Source: Clostridia bacterium (GTDB lineage: Bacteria > Bacillota > Clostridia > Oscillospirales > Acutalibacteraceae). From it: a DNA stretch of 19,220 bases. Where the stretch lies: the NCBI GenBank assembly GCA_017631745.1, contig JAGBSR010000053.1:1-19220 (forward strand), in the 5' to 3' direction. A program made the translations under genes and the position numbers. Shown piece after piece: positions 14,250 through 19,220 of this stretch (positions within the stretch are counted from its first letter, which is position 1; each line of letters starts with the position of its first letter). Under the pieces are notes generated by a model. It was not told the DNA's origin, searched no databases, and saw nothing but the letters and a program-made list of their open reading frames with translations.

Positions 14250-16280
14250 ATGAATAAAAAGAATAACAAAAAACGCGGTACTGCATCGATCGCTATTATA
14301 TGCACGGTTTTTGCTTTGTTTCTTGTGCATCTTTTTAATGTGCAGGTTATAGGCACAGCCGAAGAGACTCAGGCTGCGGTATCTGTGGTATCTGTTGCGG
14401 TTCCTGCCATAAGAGGTGAAATTTTAGACAGAAACGGCTATCCTCTTGTAACAAACAAGCAGGTTAATAAAATCGTTTTCAACTATCTCAGCTTTCCCAA
14501 GGACTACACCGAAAGAAATGAGATTATCCTCGAGCTCATCAGAATGTTCAGAAAAAACAAAGTTGAGTGGAACGATAATCTGCCTATACTTCTCACTAAA
14601 AAGGGTACTCTCAAGTTTGATAATGACAAGCCTAACGAGACCTCTTATCTCAAGAGTGAAGCTTTTCTCGACCTTAATTATTATGCCGATGTCGACGACT
14701 GCTTCAATGCTCTTGTAAGCAAGTATAAGCTTGATGATTATCCTCTTAAGGACGCCCGTGATATTGCTTCCGTTTATTACTCAATGGTAAAGAACGGCTT
14801 TAATACCGGCAGAGATTATGAGTTTGCATCGGATGTTTCCAGTGCACTCGTTTCGGCTATCAAAGAAAGAAGCGACCATCTTCCCGGTGTGGATGTGCAG
14901 GTTTCAAGTGAGAGAGATTATTATGACGGTACTCTCGCTCCGCACATTTTAGGCATCGTTGCAAATATCAGCGAAGAAGAATATGAAAGCAAAAAGGAAG
15001 AGGGCTACACCATCAACGATATGGTGGGTAAAAGCGGTATCGAATCTGTAATGGAAAGCTATCTTCGCGGCATCAACGGTGTTAAGACTATCACTACCGA
15101 TGCTGACGGCAACAAAAGCGAGGAATATACTCAGCTTCCCGAGCAGGGCAACACCGTAATTCTCACTATCGACAGAGATTTACAGATGGCTGCTCAGACA
15201 GCACTTGCTGAGGGCGTAAAAAGACTGCAGATTTCAACTGACCGAAGCTATATGCTCACAGGTTCAGTTGTTGTTATGGATACAAGAACAAATGAAGTGC
15301 TGGCTATTGCATCATATCCTAACTACGATAATTCCACATATCAGGACGATTACGAAAAGCTTTCAAAGGATGTCAGCAAGCCTCTTTGGAACAGAGCTCT
15401 CAAAAGTACTTATACACCCGGTTCAACCATTAAGCCTGCAGTTGCAATGGCGGGTCTTGAAGAGGGTCTTATCAAAGGTGATATGGGCATCGTCTGTACA
15501 GGTATTTATACTCACTACAGAGACTATCAGCCACGATGCACAAAGGTGCACGGCTATCAGAATGTAGTGCAGGCTATTTATAATTCCTGTAATATCTATT
15601 TCTACGACACCGCAAGACGTCTCGGTATCGAGAAGCTCAACAGCTATTTCTCAATGTTCGGTCTCGGTGAGCCCACAGGCATCGAGCTGTCTGAAAGTGA
15701 GGGTACAGTTGACACTGTACAGCACCGCGAGCTCAAGGGTGAATTATGGACTCCCGGTCTTACAATTCAGGCGGGCATCGGCCACGGCGACAACCAGTTC
15801 ACACCCATTCAGCTTTGCTCTTATGTTTCGACTATCGCAAACCGCGGTACAAGATATAAGGCTCATGTTATAAAAAGCGTCAAGAGCTCCGACCTTTCCG
15901 AAACCGTTATGGAAACAGGCTCTCAGGTGCTTTCAAATGCAAGCTTCTCAGAAGAAAACTGGGACCTTGTGCACAGAGGTATGCTTTTAGTAGGCACTGA
16001 AAGCTATGCAGATTTCTCAAAGGTACCCTGCAAGGTTGCGGCAAAGACAGGTACAACTACCGTATCAAAGCGCGTAAACGGCAGAAAAATAGAAACCTAC
16101 AATGGCTTCCTGATTACATTTGCACCCTATGAAAAGCCTGAAATAGCAATATGTGTCAGCGTCGAGGGTGCAGGCAGCGGTGGCTCTACAGCTCCCATTG
16201 CTTCTGCAATTATGGAACACTATTTCGCTACAAAGGATACAAACGAAACCCTGGAAAAGGAAAATACATTGCTCAGATAA
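14250..16280 (+). CDS. mrdA: Penicillin-binding protein 2, class B transpeptidase for cell elongation
   Basis: The 676-residue protein has a short basic cytoplasmic tail, one membrane anchor (about 12-31) and the class B PBP dimerisation/pedestal domain (about 50-290, with IRGEILDRNGYPLVTN near the start). The transpeptidase domain (about 310-660) has all three active-site motifs: Ser392-x-x-Lys395 in PGSTIKPA, SCN at 446-448 and KTG at 599-601. It crosslinks peptidoglycan during elongation with RodA, MreC and MreD. AAAGGAG lies nine bases before the ATG. Placement after mreD and before minD matches Clostridia. Length is at the normal value for PBP2, though the segment between about 60 and 200 looks divergent. 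A SpoVD/FtsI-type sporulation or division PBP is less likely because no PASTA domains are present. Confidence 0.93.
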   Translation: MNKKNNKKRGTASIAIICTVFALFLVHLFNVQVIGTAEETQAAVSVVSVAVPAIRGEILDRNGYPLVTNKQVNKIVFNYLSFPKDYTERNEIILELIRMFRKNKVEWNDNLPILLTKKGTLKFDNDKPNETSYLKSEAFLDLNYYADVDDCFNALVSKYKLDDYPLKDARDIASVYYSMVKNGFNTGRDYEFASDVSSALVSAIKERSDHLPGVDVQVSSERDYYDGTLAPHILGIVANISEEEYESKKEEGYTINDMVGKSGIESVMESYLRGINGVKTITTDADGNKSEEYTQLPEQGNTVILTIDRDLQMAAQTALAEGVKRLQISTDRSYMLTGSVVVMDTRTNEVLAIASYPNYDNSTYQDDYEKLSKDVSKPLWNRALKSTYTPGSTIKPAVAMAGLEEGLIKGDMGIVCTGIYTHYRDYQPRCTKVHGYQNVVQAIYNSCNIYFYDTARRLGIEKLNSYFSMFGLGEPTGIELSESEGTVDTVQHRELKGELWTPGLTIQAGIGHGDNQFTPIQLCSYVSTIANRGTRYKAHVIKSVKSSDLSETVMETGSQVLSNASFSEENWDLVHRGMLLVGTESYADFSKVPCKVAAKTGTTTVSKRVNGRKIETYNGFLITFAPYEKPEIAICVSVEGAGSGGSTAPIASAIMEHYFATKDTNETLEKENTLLR

Positions 16281-16300
16281 AAATCAGAGAGGGTGATTTT

Positions 16301-17017
16301 ATGGCTCAGAAAATCGCAATTGCATCAGGTAAAGGCGGTGTCGGTAAGACATCTGTATGTGTCGGTATCGGCAAGGCGCTTACTGCTCTTGGTATGAAGG
16401 TGCTGCTTATAGACTGTGACTGCCTGAGAAGCCTTGATGTGCTTACAGGCGTAACTGAAAAGCTGGTATACAACTTCGGCGATGTTATCTTCGGCAGATG
16501 TGCTGCTGCAGATGCTCTTTATGAAAACGAGGGTCTGAGTGTTGTTACCTGCCCCGACAGCTACGATAATATCAGTGACTACTCAATGAAGTGGTTGGTA
16601 TCAAAATATGAAAAAGACTTCGATTATATCCTGCTTGATGCTCCTGCAGGCATTGAGAGGGGATTACATATGGCACTGAGTGTTGCAGACAGAGCTATAG
16701 TTGTCTCCACTCCTGACCTTGTATGTGTAAGAAGTGCCTGCATTGCGGGAAAAGAAATTGAAAAGGCAGGAATTAAGAATATCAGACTCGTTATCAACCG
16801 CGTTTCAAAGAAGGATGTAATCAGAGGCAGACTTCTGAATATTGACTCGGTTATTGATGCCACCCAGGTGCAGCTCATAGGCATTGTACCCGAAGACCCG
16901 AAGATAAGACTCGGCTCAATGGGCAGAGATATTTACCGCAAGGGTCAGGTGTCATATAAGGCTCTGGGCAACATTGCAAAGAGAATTATCGGTCAGACGG
17001 CAGTGCTTAAGGTCTGA
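16301..17017 (+). CDS. MinD-like P-loop ATPase, short form
   Basis: The 238-residue protein has the deviant Walker A KGGVGKTS (signature Lys11, Lys16) and the MinD-type Walker B/switch II motif DAPAGIE, and it follows the mre-PBP2 genes as minD does in Clostridia. MinD is a membrane-cycling ATPase that places the division-site inhibitor MinC. Three things are odd. The switch I segment reads DCDCLRSLD where MinD proteins have the pattern DxDxGLRNLD, so one residue is missing. The protein is about 25 residues shorter than typical MinD, and its C-terminus (ALGNIAKRIIGQTAVLKV) is only weakly amphipathic. Neither minC nor minE is beside it. ATG at 16301 was chosen because GAGGGTGA lies six bases upstream; longer in-frame starts overlap the PBP2 gene. 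Either a degenerate MinD or a specialised relative is possible. Confidence 0.85.
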   Translation: MAQKIAIASGKGGVGKTSVCVGIGKALTALGMKVLLIDCDCLRSLDVLTGVTEKLVYNFGDVIFGRCAAADALYENEGLSVVTCPDSYDNISDYSMKWLVSKYEKDFDYILLDAPAGIERGLHMALSVADRAIVVSTPDLVCVRSACIAGKEIEKAGIKNIRLVINRVSKKDVIRGRLLNIDSVIDATQVQLIGIVPEDPKIRLGSMGRDIYRKGQVSYKALGNIAKRIIGQTAVLKV

Positions 17018-17084
17018 TATGCAAATATGACTAATATTGCTGTAATATAATGAATAAAAATTCTGCCGAATTTATTAAAAACTA

Positions 17085-17113
17085 TTGCAAATCGACAATT
17101 TTTTTGTTATTAT
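17085..17113 (+). promoter_or_regulatory. Promoter of the mgsA-like gene
   Basis: TTGCAA (17085-17090), 17 bases and TATTAT (17108-17113), 63 bases before the chosen TTG start. No convincing terminator separates it from the MinD-like gene, so transcription may come from both. Confidence 0.55.
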
Positions 17114-17176
17114 AGTTAGTGGTTTGGTATCATTTTTTATTGAAATGACATCTGATAGAGAAAGGTGGAAACTATT

Positions 17177-17587
17177 TTGAACATTGCACTTATAGCGCAC
17201 GATGCAAAAAAAGAGCTTATGACTCAGTTCTGTATTGCATATTGCGGCACACTCAGCAAACATTCCCTTTGTGCAACAGGTACAACGGGCAAAATGGTAA
17301 GTGAAGCAACAGGCCTGAATATTGTGAAGTTCCTTTGCGGTTATCAGGGCGGCGAAGAGCAGATTTCAGCTCGCATCGCCTGTAACGAAATCGACCTGCT
17401 TCTTCTTTTCAGAGACCCCCTCACAGCAAGAAAGGATGAGCCCAACGAGGCAAACCTTTTAAGACTCTGCGACGTGCATAACGTACCAGTTGCGACTAAT
17501 ATTGCAACTGCAGAGGCTCTTATTCACGCCCTTGAAAGAGGCGACCTTGATTGGCGTGATATCGTAAATCCCAAGAACGGATTTTAA
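17177..17587 (+). CDS. mgsA: Methylglyoxal synthase homologue with altered active site
   Basis: The 136-residue protein aligns end to end with MgsA, which turns dihydroxyacetone phosphate into methylglyoxal and phosphate. Conserved features are NIALIAHD at the start, the phosphate loop ATGTTG (33-38), FRDPL and VPVATNIATAEALI. Against the family pattern, several active-site positions differ. GGDQQ is GGEEQ, putting Glu60 at the catalytic Asp (Asp71 in E. coli numbering). The PHxPD segment is KDEPN, replacing His98 by Asp87 and Asp101 by Asn90. The phosphate-contacting Ser of SGPxGG is Cys54. The TTG at 17177 was chosen because AAAGGTGG lies eight bases upstream and MgsA proteins begin here; a GTG at 17165 lies inside that ribosome binding site. 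Placement after minD is usual in Clostridia. Activity is uncertain. Confidence 0.9.
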   Translation: MNIALIAHDAKKELMTQFCIAYCGTLSKHSLCATGTTGKMVSEATGLNIVKFLCGYQGGEEQISARIACNEIDLLLLFRDPLTARKDEPNEANLLRLCDVHNVPVATNIATAEALIHALERGDLDWRDIVNPKNGF

Positions 17588-17614
17588 TTGACAGCTAATT
17601 CAATACTATATAAA

Positions 17615-17836
17615 AGCTATGACGGAAAAGAGTAACCTTTCCACCGCACTACAGAGAGAGCACCTTGGCTGGAAGTGCTTGTGTAGGGGCGAGGCGAAGA
17701 CATTCCCGAGCTGACGAAAGTCCGTTTGCCGCGTTAAGGCATCGAGTGGAACGCATATGCGTTCAATCGGGGTGGTACCGTGGAGTTTAAGCTTCATCCC
17801 CAATGCGGCGGCATTGAGGATGGAGCTTTTTATTTT
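17615..17836 (+). promoter_or_regulatory. T-box leader (tRNA-sensing riboswitch), probable aspartate specifier GAC
   Basis: The stem I base pairs GGAA (17624-17627) with TTCC (17703-17706). Next to it is the S-turn AAGAGTA (17628-17634). The distal stem CTACA (17649-17653) / TGTAG (17682-17686) encloses AGAGAG. On the 3' side GAA precedes GAC (17699-17701) and an A, the register seen in characterised glyQ T-boxes as GAA-GGC-A, so GAC (Asp) is read as specifier. A 16-base palindrome at 17749-17764 fits stem III. The antiterminator holds the hallmark GGGTGGTACCGTGGA (17770-17784). Its UGGU would pair with ACCA, or GCCA through G-U; tRNA-Asp usually ends GCCA. Uncharged tRNA binding would favour the antiterminator over the terminator at 17790-17836 and allow transcription onward. 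T-box identity is near certain; the specifier is an inference. Confidence 0.93.
17790..17836 (+). terminator. T-box expression-platform terminator
   Basis: AGCTTCATCC (17790-17799) and GGATGGAGCT (17818-17827, one G-U) form the outer stem. CAATGC (17801-17806) and GCATTG (17811-17816) form the inner stem around GGCG. TTTTTATTTT follows. The stem competes with the antiterminator that begins at the GGTACC core. Confidence 0.9.
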
Positions 17837-17857
17837 GCAAATAACAGCGCGTTTTTG

Positions 17858-17887
17858 AATACTTTTTCCGCGCGAGGAAAAAGTATT
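17858..17887. repeat. 12-bp perfect hairpin between T-box and coding region
   Basis: AATACTTTTTCC (17858-17869) and GGAAAAAGTATT (17876-17887) are perfectly complementary around GCGCGA. It lies after the T-box terminator and before the ribosome binding site of the next gene. It has no T-tract on the plus strand, so it is not an obvious terminator. It could be an mRNA-stability stem or a dispersed element. Confidence 0.6.
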
Positions 17888-17932
17888 GCCAGCCCGGCGA
17901 GGGCGAAGAAAATAAAGGATGGAGAATTATTT

Positions 17933-19216
17933 ATGGGTATTTTTGGTCCGTCAAAAAAAGAAAAACAGTTGCAAAGTGAAATTGATAGATTAACCGATAT
18001 GTTATCTCCTGAGCAACGAGAAATAGAAAAACTCAGAAAAGATATTTGTGAATTGGAAGTTTCGGTTACAAGTTTAAATCATGAAATCAATGAAAAAAAC
18101 AATAGAGTAAATCAGCTTGATTCTCAAATACAAACTTTAAATGATACTATTATTGAAAAACAAAAGCAGATAACTGTATTTGATGATGATATCAATATTT
18201 TAGATTATGGTTTATATAAACCATCTATAGAATTAGCAAATTCAGATTTGTATAAAGATGAATTAAATAGAATTAGGGAGTTGCAGAAACAAAGCATAAA
18301 AAATGATGATGCTGCTTACGGAAATACAAATTGGCAGGTTAATGGTAGTGCTTCGCAAGGACGCGCGATGGTTAATAACTATAAAAAACTATTATTGCGT
18401 GCTTTTAATGTTGAGTGTGATGATATTGTTGCAAAAGTAAAAGTTTCAAATTTAGATCGTTCAATTGAAAGAATTAATAAGATCAGTGGACAGATTTCCA
18501 AATTAGGTAAAAATATGGGGATTGGCATTTCATCAAGTTATGTTAATTTAAAAATTAAGGAAGTAAAACTAGCTTTGGATTTCCAACAAAAAAAACAAGA
18601 AGAAAAAGAACGCTTGAAGGATTTAAGGGCACAAGAACGCGAAGAAGCTAAAGTTCTTAAAGAAATAGAAGAAGAAAGAAAACGTCTAAAAAAAGAACAT
18701 GCACATTATGAAAATGCACTTAATTCGATACTTGCTCAAATTGAAAAGAATGGTGAAAGCGCAGAACTTTTAGAAAAGAACTCTCAATTAGAGAATCAAA
18801 TAAATGATACATCAAAAGCTATTGAAGATGTTGATTATAGGGAAGCTAATAGAAAGGCTGGTTACGTTTATATAATTAGTAATATAGGTGCATTTGGAGA
18901 TGATGTATACAAGATAGGAATGACTCGAAGACTTGATCCGCAGGAACGCGTTGATGAGTTGGGAGATGCATCGGTTCCTTTTAATTTTGATGTTGCTGCG
19001 ATGATATTCACGGAAGATGCACCAAAATTAGAAGCAGCATTGCACAATGCTTTTGAAAAGAAAAAATTGAATAAGATAAATACGCGTAGAGAATTTTTCG
19101 CCGTTACTTTAGATGAGATAAAAAATGAAGTGAGAAAAAATTTTGATAAAACAGTTGAATGGATAGATGTACCAGAAGCAGAACAATACAGACAATCTAA
19201 ACTGATACAAAAATAA
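17933..19216 (+). CDS. DUF4041 + T5orf172/MUG113 (GIY-YIG-like) coiled-coil protein
   Basis: The 427-residue protein has three parts. A coiled coil (about 8-85) comes first. A DUF4041 core (about 88-215) is marked by DYGLYKP (91-97), NWQVNGSASQGR and LLLRAFNVECD. A second long coiled coil (about 215-300) leads to a C-terminal T5orf172/MUG113 domain (about 308-400) with GYVYIISN, VYKIGMTRR (325-333), a Glu367/His371 pair in LEAALHNAF and RREFF (385-389). This C-terminal fold is related to GIY-YIG nucleases; nuclease activity is not established for the family. Such proteins are frequent in phages and mobile islands. ATG at 17933 was chosen because GGAG lies eight bases upstream; an in-frame GTG at 17780 is inside the T-box. 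The gene is clearly more AT-rich than its neighbours (codons such as TTA, AAT, ATA), suggesting transfer. It follows a T-box directly. Confidence 0.85.
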   Translation: MGIFGPSKKEKQLQSEIDRLTDMLSPEQREIEKLRKDICELEVSVTSLNHEINEKNNRVNQLDSQIQTLNDTIIEKQKQITVFDDDINILDYGLYKPSIELANSDLYKDELNRIRELQKQSIKNDDAAYGNTNWQVNGSASQGRAMVNNYKKLLLRAFNVECDDIVAKVKVSNLDRSIERINKISGQISKLGKNMGIGISSSYVNLKIKEVKLALDFQQKKQEEKERLKDLRAQEREEAKVLKEIEEERKRLKKEHAHYENALNSILAQIEKNGESAELLEKNSQLENQINDTSKAIEDVDYREANRKAGYVYIISNIGAFGDDVYKIGMTRRLDPQERVDELGDASVPFNFDVAAMIFTEDAPKLEAALHNAFEKKKLNKINTRREFFAVTLDEIKNEVRKNFDKTVEWIDVPEAEQYRQSKLIQK

Positions 19217-19220
19217 GAAC

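Noticed and set aside
16151..16300. N-terminal extension of the MinD-like protein overlapping the PBP2 gene
   Set aside because: The extension is out-of-frame PBP2 sequence, unlike any P-loop ATPase start; ATG 16301 has a strong ribosome binding site and directly precedes the Walker A motif.
17693..17695. GGC as a glycine specifier in the T-box
   Set aside because: It falls two codons too far from the GGAA/TTCC helix compared with known T-boxes, may be base-paired, and the antiterminator UGGU would mismatch the usual U discriminator of tRNA-Gly.
17780..17932. In-frame upstream extension of the DUF4041 gene from a GTG at 17780
   Set aside because: It would translate through the T-box antiterminator and terminator, has no ribosome binding site, and the ATG at 17933 has a good one.
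1..19220. tRNA genes, rRNA, CRISPR array, prophage or insertion sequence
   Set aside because: No cloverleaf-like pattern, regularly spaced direct repeats, transposase or phage structural gene was found on either strand.

Overview
The window looks like a chromosomal segment of a low-to-moderate GC, Gram-positive gut Clostridium-type bacterium (Oscillospirales/Ruminococcaceae-like). The evidence is the ywiB-argS pair, the mreBCD-mrdA-minD-mgsA cluster typical of Clostridia, strong AGGAGG-type ribosome binding sites, sigma-A type promoters with 17-base spacers, a T-box leader, and an intracellular GH95 fucosidase suited to host or plant glycans. Taxonomy is inferred from gene content only.

Layout. 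(1) 1-138: a terminator and a double-hairpin intergenic element. (2) 139-2568, minus strand: GH95 alpha-L-fucosidase with its own strong promoter. (3) 2771-4965: a DUF1934 (YwiB-like) gene coupled to argS. (4) 5064-9118: an OmpR-type response regulator, a sensor kinase separated from it by an intergenic hairpin with a U-tract, and a membrane-anchored HtrA-type protease. This order, plus an 11-base motif shared by the regulator and htrA upstream regions, suggests a CssRS-HtrA-like envelope-stress module. (5) 9367-10269, minus strand: an M14 zinc peptidase. (6) 10341-11464: Nudix ADP-ribose pyrophosphatase and Maf nucleotide pyrophosphatase, overlapping by one base. (7) 11683-17017: the elongation operon mreB, mreC, mreD, PBP2 (mrdA) and a short MinD-like ATPase. 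minC, minE, radC and rodA, frequent neighbours in related clusters, are absent here. (8) 17177-17587: a methylglyoxal synthase homologue with its own promoter and several non-canonical active-site residues. (9) 17615-17836: a complete T-box leader, best read as an aspartate (GAC) sensor, with its terminator. (10) 17933-19216: an AT-rich, probably transferred DUF4041 + T5orf172 (GIY-YIG-like) gene sitting where an aminoacyl-tRNA synthetase would be expected.

The most interesting points are the T-box placed directly ahead of a mobile-type coiled-coil/GIY-YIG-like gene; the altered active site of the MgsA homologue; the MinD-like ATPase with a shortened switch I and no Min partners; short GAATGCAGAAT-type repeats that begin a few bases after three stop codons in the same gene-relative orientation; and the possible shared operator linking the two-component system to htrA. 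No tRNA, rRNA, CRISPR array or insertion sequence was seen.
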